From Candidatus Planktophila sp. (GTDB lineage: Bacteria; Actinomycetota; Actinomycetes; Nanopelagicales; Nanopelagicaceae): 64,000 nt of DNA. The stretch's first letter is position 1. Each line of letters begins with the position of its first letter. Made by a program: the position numbers and the translations under genes. Positions 40,835-50,039 of the stretch are shown one piece after another. The stretch spans positions 1-64,000 of the forward strand of contig JAFMBT010000005.1 of the NCBI GenBank assembly GCA_017858325.1, written 5' to 3'. Under the pieces are notes generated by a model. The model made no database searches, had not been told where the DNA came from, and was given only the letters and a program-made list of their open reading frames with translations.

Positions 40835-41542
40835 CTAAAATCCCAAGTACGCAGTGCGAACTGCTGGGTCGGCAATAAGATCAGAGGCGGCGCCAGATAC
40901 TGCAATTTTTCCTAGATTCAAAACAACGCCAAAGTCTGCAATTTTTAGAGCGCCCATGGCATTCTGCTCAACGAGTACGACTGTGACCCCCATTGAATCA
41001 ACGATGTGGCGAATTGATTGAAAGATTTGCTCAATGACAAGTGGAGCGAGACCAAGGGAAGGTTCATCGAGAAGTAAGAGTTGTGGGCGCGCCATATAGG
41101 CACGACTAATTGCCAGCATCTGGCGCTCTCCACCCGAGAGAGTGTCCGCTTGTTGGGCGCGCCGTTCTTCAAGACGTGGAAAGAGTTCAAATACTTCAGC
41201 CTTACTCGCCTTTGCCTCAGAAGGATTACGACGCCAGAGCGCACCTAAATCTAAATTCTCCTCCACAGTTAGCTGCGGGATCACAGATTTACCTTCAGAA
41301 ACATGGGAGATACCTTGGCGCACATGGTGTTCAGGTTTGCCGTGTAAAAGATTATGGTCATTCCACGTAGCACTTCCACTATCAGCAGATTTAAGTCCAG
41401 AGAGAGTGCGCATCAGCGTTGTCTTGCCGGCTCCATTTGAGCCAATAACTGCAGTGAGCCCACCTTGTTCAACTGAAAATGAAACGCTATCCAGTGCGCG
41501 AATTGCACCATGTGAAACGGTGAGGCCATTAATTCTTAACAT
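40835..41542 (-). CDS. livF: Liv-type ABC ATPase LivF
   Basis: A 235-aa ATPase with Walker A GSNGAGKTTLMRTLSG, signature LSGGERQMLAISRA, Walker B LLLLDEPSLGLAP and the H-loop region LVEQN. Normal LivF length. Its ATG overlaps the livG stop. Confidence 0.95.
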   Translation of the reverse strand: MLRINGLTVSHGAIRALDSVSFSVEQGGLTAVIGSNGAGKTTLMRTLSGLKSADSGSATWNDHNLLHGKPEHHVRQGISHVSEGKSVIPQLTVEENLDLGALWRRNPSEAKASKAEVFELFPRLEERRAQQADTLSGGERQMLAISRAYMARPQLLLLDEPSLGLAPLVIEQIFQSIRHIVDSMGVTVVLVEQNAMGALKIADFGVVLNLGKIAVSGAASDLIADPAVRTAYLGF

Positions 41543-42306
41543 TAAGCCACACCCGTTCCGAGATAGGCAGCGATCACTGCAGGATCGCGTCGCACAGTCT
41601 CGGCGCTACCACTAGCAATAACTTCTCCAAAGTTAAGAACATAGAGTTCATCGCAGACACTCATCACAACATCCATGTGGTGTTCGACGATCAAAATTGA
41701 CATCTCAGAGCGTAGATTACGGATGAGACCATTCATCCACTCAATATCTTGTGCACCAAGTCCACCAGCTGGCTCATCTAACATCAATATCTTTGGTTCG
41801 CTTACGAGTGCACGAGCGATTGCGACTCGTTTTGTATCAGGGTAGGAGAGCGCATCTGCACGCTTATCGGCAAGGCTTCCGCAGTAAACTCGTTCTAAGG
41901 CCCATTGAGCACGCCCACGCAGTTCTTCCTCATCGCGTTTATTCCGCCCAAATCCAGCAGAGATCAGACCGCTCTTTGCAAACTTTTGCGCACCGATCAT
42001 GACATTTTCGGCAACTGTAAGATCTGGAAAAAGTCCCACACCTTGAAGTGTTCGAGAAATTCCTAAAGATGTAAGTTGATGAGTTGCTGGCCAATCATGT
42101 GGCTTACCATTTAAGGTAAGTTTTCCTGATGTTGGCTCCACGATTCCACAGATTGCATTAAATAAAGTTGTCTTGCCTGCGCCATTAGGGCCAATAAGAC
42201 CTACGACTTGATTGCTGTCGAGATTGAGAAAAACATCATCGAGCGCGGTAAGGCCACCAAATTTTACCGTGAGGTTAGAGATGGAGAGAAGTGAATCCTT
42301 ACTCAT
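41542..42306 (-). CDS. livG: Liv-type ABC ATPase LivG, variant signature motif
   Basis: A 254-aa ATPase. Walker A GPNGAGKTTLFNAICG (residues 39-54), Walker B ILMLDEPAGGL (173-183) and IVEHHMDVV are canonical. The ABC signature, normally LxYGxQ in LivG, reads LSYPDTKR (153-160), with proline where the conserved glycine is. This may be a subfamily variant or alter activity. First gene of the importer operon, nine bases after the alr stop, so alr transcription may run into it. Confidence 0.94.
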   Translation of the reverse strand: MSKDSLLSISNLTVKFGGLTALDDVFLNLDSNQVVGLIGPNGAGKTTLFNAICGIVEPTSGKLTLNGKPHDWPATHQLTSLGISRTLQGVGLFPDLTVAENVMIGAQKFAKSGLISAGFGRNKRDEEELRGRAQWALERVYCGSLADKRADALSYPDTKRVAIARALVSEPKILMLDEPAGGLGAQDIEWMNGLIRNLRSEMSILIVEHHMDVVMSVCDELYVLNFGEVIASGSAETVRRDPAVIAAYLGTGVA

Positions 42307-42315
42307 CTACTCCCC

Positions 42316-43440
42316 CTACTCCACAATCGATAAATCTGATCGGTAGATTCTAGGCACTCTAGTGCCAATTCGTGTAACTATCTCGTAATTTATTGAGCCT
42401 GATGCGTTGCCCCAATCTTCAGCCGTGTAACCCCCTGTGATGCCATCGCCAAATATTTCAACCCAATCACCCGAATTCGCTGCAGAATCTCGCCCTAGAT
42501 CGACAACAAATTGATCCATAGACACTCGCCCAATGATTGGCGCGCGTTTGCCATGGACAAATATTCCAGCACCTTGTGTATTGCGTGGAATTCCATCTGC
42601 ATATCCCATCGCAACAATTCCTAATTTTGTGTGACGATCTGTCATTGCAGTTGCGCCGTAGCCAACAGGTGAATTAGCTGGAACTTCCTTTACCAATTGA
42701 AGTTTTGCATGAAGTGACATCGCAGCTTGGAGACCAAGTGAGGCAGATGTACCAAGAGTTTTCACATCTGGTGTTAATCCATACATGGCAATGCCTGTGC
42801 GAACCATATCGAAACGAGAATCTGGATCCTTTAACGTGGCAGCAGAGTTTGATAGATGTTGAAGTGCATCTGTGACGCCAAGTGAGTTAAGCTTCTTTAT
42901 CATCTCTATGAAACGATCGCGTTGCTCTTGATTCTGTTTCTCGCCAGGTTCATCCGCACGAGCAAAGTGCGAAAAGATTCCAACAATCTCGATTCCGTCA
43001 AGATGGCTCGAATCAAGGAGATCCCATTCAGATAAGAAACCACCACGTGTCATTCCAGAATCAACTTCAAGATGCACGCGAGCTCTTCGATCTGATGCCA
43101 CAGCAGAAATTTCCTTGAGCGCAATCAATGATGGAGCCGCTACATCTATATTGCACTCGATAGCAGATTTGTAATCTGATCCGGGAGGAAGAAGCCAGGC
43201 AAGGATAGGTGCGGTGATCCCAGCATCGCGAAGTGCAATAGCTTCTTCCAAGAGTGCGACCCCAAGTGAGCTAGCGCCACCGGCTAGAGCCGCGCGCGCA
43301 ACAGGTAAAAGGCCATGGCCATAAGCATCAGCCTTAACGACTGCCATCACATCTGCATCTGCTATGTTTTTTAAGTATTCAACATTTGCAGTGATTCGAT
43401 CGAGATCAATCCGTGCCTCTGCTCGATTAAATGTTCTCAT
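42316..43440 (-). CDS. alr: Alanine racemase
   Basis: A 374-aa PLP enzyme making D-alanine for peptidoglycan. The PLP lysine is in VMAVVKADAYGHGL, with EVDSGMTRGGF and HFARADEP in the barrel. The catalytic tyrosine lies in the C-terminal domain (VGYGATAMTDR, then GRVSMDQFVVDLG). It overlaps acpS by four bases. Confidence 0.97.
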   Translation of the reverse strand: MRTFNRAEARIDLDRITANVEYLKNIADADVMAVVKADAYGHGLLPVARAALAGGASSLGVALLEEAIALRDAGITAPILAWLLPPGSDYKSAIECNIDVAAPSLIALKEISAVASDRRARVHLEVDSGMTRGGFLSEWDLLDSSHLDGIEIVGIFSHFARADEPGEKQNQEQRDRFIEMIKKLNSLGVTDALQHLSNSAATLKDPDSRFDMVRTGIAMYGLTPDVKTLGTSASLGLQAAMSLHAKLQLVKEVPANSPVGYGATAMTDRHTKLGIVAMGYADGIPRNTQGAGIFVHGKRAPIIGRVSMDQFVVDLGRDSAANSGDWVEIFGDGITGGYTAEDWGNASGSINYEIVTRIGTRVPRIYRSDLSIVE

Positions 43441-43778
43441 CGCTCAAGAACCACCATCGCAGATGCAATTCCACCATCGTGTGAAAGGGAGAGGTGAACC
43501 TGCGCGCCATCTACAAGATCGGCGATACCCCCACGAAAGAGAAAGGCGGGTTTTCCATTTTCAAGGTTAATCACTTCAGCATCGTGCCATGACAAACCAT
43601 GTTCTGGGCTGAGGGCTTTATAGAGCGCTTCCTTGGCGGCAAAGCGGGCAGCAAGTGAGGTAGTTGATTTCGTACGCTCTGCGGGTGTAAAGAGTTTTTC
43701 CAGAAGAGCTGGCGTTCGATTGATACTCTCTGTAAAACGTTCGATGTCGACAACATCAATGCCGATTCCATCAATCAT
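43437..43778 (-). CDS. acpS: Holo-[acyl-carrier-protein] synthase
   Basis: A 113-aa phosphopantetheinyl transferase activating acyl carrier protein. The metal-binding GIGIDVVDIERF is at the N-terminus and AARFAAKEALYKAL in the middle; both are diagnostic. The frame extends to 43817 inside the PAP2 gene, but the ATG at 43778 gives the family N-terminus. In actinobacteria it usually lies between glmS and alr, as here. Confidence 0.95.
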   Translation of the reverse strand: MIDGIGIDVVDIERFTESINRTPALLEKLFTPAERTKSTTSLAARFAAKEALYKALSPEHGLSWHDAEVINLENGKPAFLFRGGIADLVDGAQVHLSLSHDGGIASAMVVLER

Positions 43779-43788
43779 GGTCTTAAGT

Positions 43789-44454
43789 CTAGTGCAGTTG
43801 GCTTTTCGAGGGAACATACCTATCTACCGCGATCACGGCAACTAAGAGAGCGCTTCCCACAAATAGGCCGCCCAGCAAGTCTGTAAACCAATGTGTGTGA
43901 CGTATAAGTGAAACGGTGCAAACGGTGAGCGAGATAAGTACAACACTGGCGCTTGCAAGTCGACCTTGATAACGATCGACGTGGGCGTATCTATAAATCA
44001 AATAAGCCAAAATTCCCCAAGTAAGAACTGCATTCGATGCATGCCCACTGGGATATGACATGCCTCCCGCCTGTAACAAATCAATTCCAAGACGTGGTTT
44101 TGTTCGACCTAAAAGTAATTTCGTTGAACCAACAATTAAATTAAGAAGTAAGAGCGAGAGCAGAGCTAAATTAAGTGGACGCCAAGTCTTAAATTTCCAG
44201 GAGATATATACGGCTGCTATCAATAGCACCGTTGCAGTCACACCACGCAGTCCTAAATCATCTAAGCGGCGCAAGATAAAGCCTGCGAGTCCCTCAATTT
44301 CTGGTTTAGATGAGTTATTGATTTTCTTATCAAAATAGGTCAGTGGACCGTAGGTATAGACCTGTTGTGTAACGAGTAAGAAACCACCAAATAAAAGAGC
44401 AGACCAACGAAGCGCTCTGTCACGTTGATTCTTGCGGATTGTTGCAACAGGCAT
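43789..44454 (-). CDS. PAP2-superfamily membrane phosphatase
   Basis: A 221-aa membrane phosphatase-like protein with about five helices. It contains KLLLGRTKPR (a K-x6-RP motif with Lys replacing Arg), SYPSGHASN with the catalytic His, and HTHWFTDLLGG with the second His and Asp. The arginine normally six residues before that His is displaced (three before). Relatives dephosphorylate lipid pyrophosphates or phosphatidic acid. Encoded between glmS and acpS, a role in undecaprenyl-pyrophosphate recycling is plausible but unproven. Confidence 0.83.
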   Translation of the reverse strand: MPVATIRKNQRDRALRWSALLFGGFLLVTQQVYTYGPLTYFDKKINNSSKPEIEGLAGFILRRLDDLGLRGVTATVLLIAAVYISWKFKTWRPLNLALLSLLLLNLIVGSTKLLLGRTKPRLGIDLLQAGGMSYPSGHASNAVLTWGILAYLIYRYAHVDRYQGRLASASVVLISLTVCTVSLIRHTHWFTDLLGGLFVGSALLVAVIAVDRYVPSKSQLH

Positions 44455-44457
44455 TAC

Positions 44458-46302
44458 CTACTCCACCGTCACAGACTTAGCGAGGTTACGCGGTTGGTCC
44501 ACATCATTACCTCGGATTACCGCCATTTCATATGCAAAGACTTGGAGTGGAACTATGGCCAAAATTGGCTGAAGGAGCGCGGGGGCTGCCGGGATTCGAA
44601 TAACATGTTCCGCGCCAACAACCACATCTCCCTCTTGTGCAATCACAATTACTCGTGCGCCGCGCGCCTTCACTTCTTGAATATTACTCAACATTTTTTC
44701 ATCCAGTGCGTTTTCATGACCAGATGGCAAGATCGCAATCACCGGTGTCTGCTTACTCGAATCAATCAGAGCAATAGGGCCGTGCTTGAGTTCGCCCCCT
44801 GCAAAACCTTCTGCATGAATGTAAGCGAGCTCTTTTAACTTCAGCGCACCTTCAAGAGCAACGGGATATCCCACATTCCGCCCTAAGAAAAGAACGGTAT
44901 CTGATGTAGCAAACTTTCGAGTTAGTTCGCGAAGTGGCTCAACTGTCTCAAGGATCTGCTCGATCTGACCTGGAAGTTCGAGCATCTGGTGATAAATAGT
45001 TTTTATCTGCGTATCACTAAGTTCACCACGAACTTGTGCCAGCTTTAACCCAAGGAGATAGACCGCAACAATCTGGGTAAGCAAAGCCTTAGTTGATGCA
45101 ACTGCGATTTCTGGACCGGCATGTGTGTAGATCACCGCATCTGATTCTCGCGGAATTGTTGAACTATTTGTATTACAGATTGCAAGTACTCGTGCACCGG
45201 CAGCCTTGGCATGACGCACCGCCATCAAGGTATCCATGGTTTCACCTGACTGCGAGATAGCAACGACAAGGGTGGAGCTATCAACAATCGGATCGCGGTA
45301 TCGGTATTCACTAGCAATCTCTACCTCTACGCTGATCTTTGCCCACTTTTCAATCGCATATTTTGCAACCATCCCCGCGTGATAGGCGGTACCGCAGGCA
45401 ATGACAACAATTTTTTTAAGCGCTGCGATTTCAGTATCACTCATATGTAGCTCATCTATCAAGATCTGATCGTTATCGCTTAAGCGCCCAATTAAGGTGT
45501 CAGCGACAGCTTTAGGTTGCTCAAAGATCTCTTTCAGCATGAAGTGAGTGAAACCACCCTTCTGCGCAGCCGATGCATCCCAAGTAATCTCATATTCACG
45601 AGGTGTGACTGACTTCCCATCGAGATTAATAATTTCGATAGTCTCTGGGGTAATTGTGACGATCTCATCTTGGCCTAATTCAATGGCGCGCTTGGTGTAA
45701 TCGATAAAGGCGGCAACATCAGATGCTAAGAAATTTTCGCCATCGCCAATACCTGCAACAAGTGGAGAATTTCTACGAACACCCACGATACGCTCAGGGT
45801 CATCGGCATGAATGGCCAGCAAGGTAAATGATCCACGAAGAAGTTTTACTGCAGCGCGCATCGCTTGCGTGAGATCTCCCCCGTGTTCTTTACGGAGCTC
45901 TGATAAGAGATGGGCTACTGATTCAGTATCTGTATCTGATGAAAATGTATGTCCACGGGATTCAAGTGCTGCCTTGAGCTCTGAGTAGTTTTCAATAATT
46001 CCGTTATGAATCACTGCCAACTTTCCCTCGTTATCAACATGAGGGTGGGCATTGCGATCAGTTGGTCCACCGTGAGTAGCCCAACGAGTGTGGCTAATTC
46101 CTGAGTGCACGGTTGGGATATTCGGTGAAAGAGCGCTTTCTAGGTTTGCTAATTTACCAGCACGCTTTTCAATAAAGAGTGATGTGGGTGTGCCAAGTGC
46201 AATTCCAGCAGAGTCATAGCCACGGTATTCAAGTCTGCGAAGTCCTTCAATAAGCGGATCAACTGCAGATCGTGCGCCTGTGTATCCCACAATGCCGCAC
46301 AT
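44458..46302 (-). CDS. glmS: Glutamine--fructose-6-phosphate aminotransferase
   Basis: A 614-aa enzyme making glucosamine-6-phosphate. The N-terminal nucleophile Cys follows the initiator Met (CGIVGYTG), with YRGYDSAGIA and HTRWATHGGPTDRNAHP in the glutaminase domain. Two SIS domains follow, with ACGTAYHAG and ISQSGETMDTL, then the C-terminal LAKSVTVE. A GGAGAG ribosome-binding site is seen. The product goes to GlmM, encoded immediately upstream. Confidence 0.98.
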   Translation of the reverse strand: MCGIVGYTGARSAVDPLIEGLRRLEYRGYDSAGIALGTPTSLFIEKRAGKLANLESALSPNIPTVHSGISHTRWATHGGPTDRNAHPHVDNEGKLAVIHNGIIENYSELKAALESRGHTFSSDTDTESVAHLLSELRKEHGGDLTQAMRAAVKLLRGSFTLLAIHADDPERIVGVRRNSPLVAGIGDGENFLASDVAAFIDYTKRAIELGQDEIVTITPETIEIINLDGKSVTPREYEITWDASAAQKGGFTHFMLKEIFEQPKAVADTLIGRLSDNDQILIDELHMSDTEIAALKKIVVIACGTAYHAGMVAKYAIEKWAKISVEVEIASEYRYRDPIVDSSTLVVAISQSGETMDTLMAVRHAKAAGARVLAICNTNSSTIPRESDAVIYTHAGPEIAVASTKALLTQIVAVYLLGLKLAQVRGELSDTQIKTIYHQMLELPGQIEQILETVEPLRELTRKFATSDTVLFLGRNVGYPVALEGALKLKELAYIHAEGFAGGELKHGPIALIDSSKQTPVIAILPSGHENALDEKMLSNIQEVKARGARVIVIAQEGDVVVGAEHVIRIPAAPALLQPILAIVPLQVFAYEMAVIRGNDVDQPRNLAKSVTVE

Positions 46303-46330
46303 CTATGACTCTCCTTCTTGTCAATCCAAA

Positions 46331-47677
46331 TTACAGAGAAAGTTCTTTTCTTACGACATCTGCCAGAGTTGTCGCAACCTCTGAGGCAAGGTTATCACTC
46401 GAGGCTTCTACCATCACTCTTACTAGGTTTTCAGTACCTGAGGCGCGAAGTAGCACTCGCCCTGATGATCCCAAAGTTGTCTCTGCCACCTTTACCGCAT
46501 CTGCAATTGCTGAATTACTTACCAACTTATCTTTTGCAACTCCTTTCACATTAATCAGGATCTGTGGAATACGAGTCATCACGGATGCGAGCTCTGCCAA
46601 AGATTTCTTGCTACGAGCAACTTCTTGCGCTAACGCAAGTGCTGTAAGAAGTCCATCACCGGTATTTGCAAACTTTCGCATAATCACATGACCAGATTGT
46701 TCTCCACCTAAAACATAATCTTTTTCAAGCATCAGCTCTAGCACGTAGCGATCACCGACCGGAGTTTTCTCAACTGTGATGCCAGCCTTCTCCATCGCTT
46801 GCAAGAAGCCAAGATTACTCATCACCGTTCCAACAATCGTGTTCGCTTTAAGTTCACCTTGCGCCTTCATACCGATTGCAAGAATTGCCATGATCATATC
46901 GCCATCAACTTCGTTACCTTGGGCATCGACTGCAAGGCAGCGATCAGCATCACCATCATGGGCAATGCCAAAATCTGCACCTTCTTTTACAACCGCCGCT
47001 TTGAGGTTTGCCAGGTAGGTAGATCCACAATCATCATTAATATTCCAACCATCTGGGGTATGAGAAATTGCGATGACGCTAGCACCGGTGCGAGCAAGGA
47101 GATCAGGTGCAACAAAGGATGCTGCGCCATTTGCGCAATCAACGACGATCTTTAGCCCATCAAGTCGAGTCGTCAGAGATGTCAGAAGGTGCTCGATATA
47201 TTTATCTTTCGCACCAGCATCATTGATTGCTCGCCCTACATCTCGGCCAGTTGGACGTTCCCATGGCTCACCGATTCGTGCTTCTACGAGGGCTTCGATT
47301 GAATCATCGAGTTTTCCGCCACCGCGTGCAAATAACTTAATTCCGTTATCTGGCATCGCGTTATGCGAGGCCGAAATCATCACACCAAGATCAGCGCCAG
47401 TATTTGCTACAAGGTATGAAATTGCAGGTGTTGGTAGTACACCTACACGATACACATCGACGCCAGCACTTGTGAGTCCAGCAACGACAGCCGCTTCTAA
47501 GAATTCACCCGATGCGCGAGAATCTTGACCCACTATTGCGCTTGGGCGTTGCGATTTATCGTCAAAGCTTTCAGTAAGAATATGTGCAGCAGCGACAGCA
47601 ACATCGAGTGCGAGTTCGGCGGTAAGAACCTGGCCATTAGCTAAGCCGCGGATTCCATCTGTACCAAATAGGGACAT
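46331..47677 (-). CDS. glmM: Phosphoglucosamine mutase GlmM
   Basis: A 448-aa mutase converting glucosamine-6-phosphate to glucosamine-1-phosphate for UDP-GlcNAc. FGTDGIRG at the start, the phosphoserine loop MISASHNAMPDNGIK, the metal loop HDGDADRCLA, GGEQSGH and RASGTENLVRV are all present. I chose the ATG at 47677 over a GTG two codons upstream. It follows rpsI after about 20 bases. Confidence 0.97.
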   Translation of the reverse strand: MSLFGTDGIRGLANGQVLTAELALDVAVAAAHILTESFDDKSQRPSAIVGQDSRASGEFLEAAVVAGLTSAGVDVYRVGVLPTPAISYLVANTGADLGVMISASHNAMPDNGIKLFARGGGKLDDSIEALVEARIGEPWERPTGRDVGRAINDAGAKDKYIEHLLTSLTTRLDGLKIVVDCANGAASFVAPDLLARTGASVIAISHTPDGWNINDDCGSTYLANLKAAVVKEGADFGIAHDGDADRCLAVDAQGNEVDGDMIMAILAIGMKAQGELKANTIVGTVMSNLGFLQAMEKAGITVEKTPVGDRYVLELMLEKDYVLGGEQSGHVIMRKFANTGDGLLTALALAQEVARSKKSLAELASVMTRIPQILINVKGVAKDKLVSNSAIADAVKVAETTLGSSGRVLLRASGTENLVRVMVEASSDNLASEVATTLADVVRKELSL

Positions 47678-47698
47678 GAGCACCGCTCTTTAAATGAA

Positions 47699-48187
47699 TT
47701 AACGCTTTGAGTATTGTGAACGCTTACGAGCCTTCTTAAGGCCGTACTTCTTACGCTCGATTACACGTGCATCACGCTTGAGGAATCCAGCTTTTTTAAG
47801 TGCAGGGCGATGTGCTTCTACATCAATCTCATTCAGTGAGCGTGCAACACCAAGACGAAGTGCTCCAGCTTGACCGGAAACTCCACCACCGTTGATACGA
47901 GCAAAAATATCGTACTGACCTTCAGCGCCAACTGTGCGAAGTGGCTCAGAGACAAGCTGTTGGTGAACTTTATTTGGGAAATACGCTTCGAGTGTCTTGC
48001 CGTTGATTACCCAGCGACCTGTTCCTGGAACAAGGCGAACACGAGCAACAGCTTCTTTACGACGACCGGTGCCACCACCAGGTGCCTTGATTGCTGGACG
48101 GTTTGTCGCAGCAGCAGGAGTTGCAGATGAATATGAAGTAGGAATCTCGTTCTCGTCGAGATCTGCGAAGGTTGTGTTATCTGACAT
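47699..48187 (-). CDS. rpsI: 30S ribosomal protein S9
   Basis: A 162-aa S9. The conserved core begins at [17 protein letters not shown] and ends in the basic tail [11 protein letters not shown], which reaches the ribosomal P site. The first 40 residues are an acidic/alanine-rich extension seen in actinobacteria. It follows rplM as usual. Confidence 0.98.
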   Translation of the reverse strand: MSDNTTFADLDENEIPTSYSSATPAAATNRPAIKAPGGGTGRRKEAVARVRLVPGTGRWVINGKTLEAYFPNKVHQQLVSEPLRTVGAEGQYDIFARINGGGVSGQAGALRLGVARSLNEIDVEAHRPALKKAGFLKRDARVIERKKYGLKKARKRSQYSKR

Positions 48188-48201
48188 GTGTATGGGATCC
48201 C

Positions 48202-48654
48202 TTACTTAATAATCTGAGAAACTTGTTCGAAGGTATATGGCTTTGGAGCTTGTGCTGCATGTGGATGTTCTGGACCTGCGTAAACCTTAAGCTTTCCAGC
48301 GATATCGCGACCAAGACGGTTCTTAGGAAGCATTCCCTTGATCGCCTTCTCTACAGCGCGTGTTGGGTGCTTCTCAAGGAGTTCGCCGTAAACAGTTGAT
48401 GTAAGACCACCCGGGAAACCAGAGTGCTGATGTGCAAACTTTGAAAGCGCCTTATTTCCTGAAAGCGAAATCTTCTCGGCGTTGATGACGATTACGAAGT
48501 CACCCATATCCATGTGCGGTGCAAATGTTGCCTTATGCTTTCCGCGAAGAAGAACTGCAGCATGAGTTGCAAGACGACCAAGAACTACATCTTGTGCATC
48601 GATGACGTGCCATGCACGAACGACGTCGCCTGCCTTGGGACTATATGTACGCAT
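48202..48654 (-). CDS. rplM: 50S ribosomal protein L13
   Basis: A 150-aa L13: [43 protein letters not shown] and [13 protein letters not shown] match the family. It is transcribed from its own promoter in a 117-bp gap after truA, with an approximately 65-base leader containing a hairpin. rpsI follows. Confidence 0.98.
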   Translation of the reverse strand: MRTYSPKAGDVVRAWHVIDAQDVVLGRLATHAAVLLRGKHKATFAPHMDMGDFVIVINAEKISLSGNKALSKFAHQHSGFPGGLTSTVYGELLEKHPTRAVEKAIKGMLPKNRLGRDIAGKLKVYAGPEHPHAAQAPKPYTFEQVSQIIK

Positions 48655-48701
48655 GCTCTATTACCTTCTTCTTTTCGTAGTGCTTCAAGGATTGACCTTC
48701 G

Positions 48702-48715
48702 GCGCCCACTGGCGC
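48702..48715 (-). ncRNA. Hairpin in the rplM leader
   Basis: GCGCC-AGTG-GGCGC on the minus strand, close to the predicted start of the rplM transcript. L13 operons can be autoregulated through leader structures, so it may be such an element; only the small stem-loop itself is visible. Confidence 0.35.
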
Positions 48716-48724
48716 AGAGGTAGA

Positions 48725-48753
48725 ACTTTACCTTCCGCGGCGTGAGGGGTCAA
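48725..48753 (-). promoter_or_regulatory. rplM-rpsI promoter
   Basis: Minus strand -35 TTGACC (48753-48748), 17-base spacer, -10 TAAAGT (48730-48725). The start would be near 48718. It is the best sigma-70-like promoter in the right half of the window. Confidence 0.7.
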
Positions 48754-48771
48754 AATGGTGAAAAACCCCGC

Positions 48772-49638
48772 TCAGACCTCACCCTCGGCGGCAGCGGATT
48801 GGCCACGTTTTCCAATCGTCATCCGAGCCCGATCAAGTAACTCATTATCCGAGGGGTATTCAACGCGAGTAAGGCTAAGTCCCCGAGCTGGAAAAACTAA
48901 TGAATCACTGACTCGCTCTTTATTGGCGAGTAATTCTTGAATCCACGAAGGATCTTTACGTCCATCTGCCACGCAGATCACGGCGCCAACTAAATTGCGG
49001 ACCATCGAATAACAGAAAGCATCTGCAACTACTTCGGCAGTCAGTAGCCCTTGTGAGTCACGGCGCCATTGATACTTTTCAAGGGTACGAATCGTTGTTC
49101 CGCCCTCTTTGAATTTACAGAATGCAGCAAAATCGTGGTGACCCAGCACAAGGGCGCTTGCTTTATTTATGAGATCAACATCTAAGGGGCGATACCAAGG
49201 GGCCACGTCATAGCGCGAAAGAGGTGCGATCACTTCGTTGTTATCAACAATTTTGTAGGTATAGATCCGGCGTAAAGCTGAAAAACGAGCATGAAATCCC
49301 TCTGGTGCATCGCTAATTTCCATAATGCGTACATCTTCATCAAGGATTCGATTGAGCTTATATCGAAGGTCGCGATAGGTAAGTCCGTCAGCAAAGACGG
49401 TCTCTGGGAGATCCACATGAATTACTTGCCCTGTGGCATGTACTCCTGCATCTGTACGGCCTGCAACAACTGATTCGACGCTGCTACGTGAAATACACGC
49501 GACCGCTGCTTCAACTAAATCTTGGATTGTTCTCTTATCGGGCTGAGTAGCCCAACCGAAGAAGGCGGTGCCGTCATAGGCGACATCTATTCGTAAACGA
49601 CGAAACCCACTCTCGGGAAGGAGAGTGGGTTGCGCCAT
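48772..49638 (-). CDS. truA: tRNA pseudouridine(38-40) synthase TruA
   Basis: A 288-aa pseudouridine synthase acting on the anticodon arm. RIDVAYDGTAFFGWA at the N-terminus, the catalytic Asp in GRTDAGVHATGQ, and FCYSMVRNLVGAV in the second half are diagnostic. It lies 27 bases after rplQ, the common actinobacterial arrangement. No ribosome-binding site is obvious. Confidence 0.96.
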   Translation of the reverse strand: MAQPTLLPESGFRRLRIDVAYDGTAFFGWATQPDKRTIQDLVEAAVACISRSSVESVVAGRTDAGVHATGQVIHVDLPETVFADGLTYRDLRYKLNRILDEDVRIMEISDAPEGFHARFSALRRIYTYKIVDNNEVIAPLSRYDVAPWYRPLDVDLINKASALVLGHHDFAAFCKFKEGGTTIRTLEKYQWRRDSQGLLTAEVVADAFCYSMVRNLVGAVICVADGRKDPSWIQELLANKERVSDSLVFPARGLSLTRVEYPSDNELLDRARMTIGKRGQSAAAEGEV

Positions 49639-49665
49639 AAGAATTTACGCAAGTGTGCGTATGGA

Positions 49666-50025
49666 TTACTTCTCTGTTACAAGTTCGATCACAGCCATAG
49701 GAGCGTTATCGCCCTTACGTGGACCGACTTTGGTGATACGTGTGTATCCACCTTCACGTGTTGCAAATGTTGGTGCAATTGTTGTGAAGAGTGTGTGCAC
49801 AACGCTCTTGTTAGCGATACGTGCCATTACTTCACGACGAGCTTGGAGATCACCCTTCTTTGCGAAGGTAATCAACTTCTCTGCAAGTGGACGAAGACGC
49901 TTCGCCTTTGCTTCAGTAGTTGTGATCTTGCCATGTTCGAAGAGCTGCTCTGCAAGTGTACGAAGGATGAGACGCTCGTGTGATGGGCCTGAACCCAAAC
50001 GAGGACCCTTAGTTGGCTTTGGCAT
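49666..50025 (-). CDS. rplQ: 50S ribosomal protein L17
   Basis: A 119-aa L17: [19 protein letters not shown] start, LIRTLAEQL-like helix ([15 protein letters not shown]), and [16 protein letters not shown] near the C-terminus. Final ribosomal protein gene of the alpha cluster, after rpoA. Confidence 0.98.
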   Translation of the reverse strand: MPKPTKGPRLGSGPSHERLILRTLAEQLFEHGKITTTEAKAKRLRPLAEKLITFAKKGDLQARREVMARIANKSVVHTLFTTIAPTFATREGGYTRITKVGPRKGDNAPMAVIELVTEK

Positions 50026-50039
50026 ATCTGTACTCCTTC

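Noticed and set aside
35863-42306. Importer/hydrolase block as a recent mobile insertion
   Set aside because: No flanking repeats, integrase or tRNA target, and base composition and codon use look like the neighbours, so recent transfer is not supported.
48748-48771. GGGGT ... ACCCC hairpin after truA as a terminator
   Set aside because: Five-bp stem with a long loop and it overlaps the -35 of the rplM promoter; the promoter reading is better supported.
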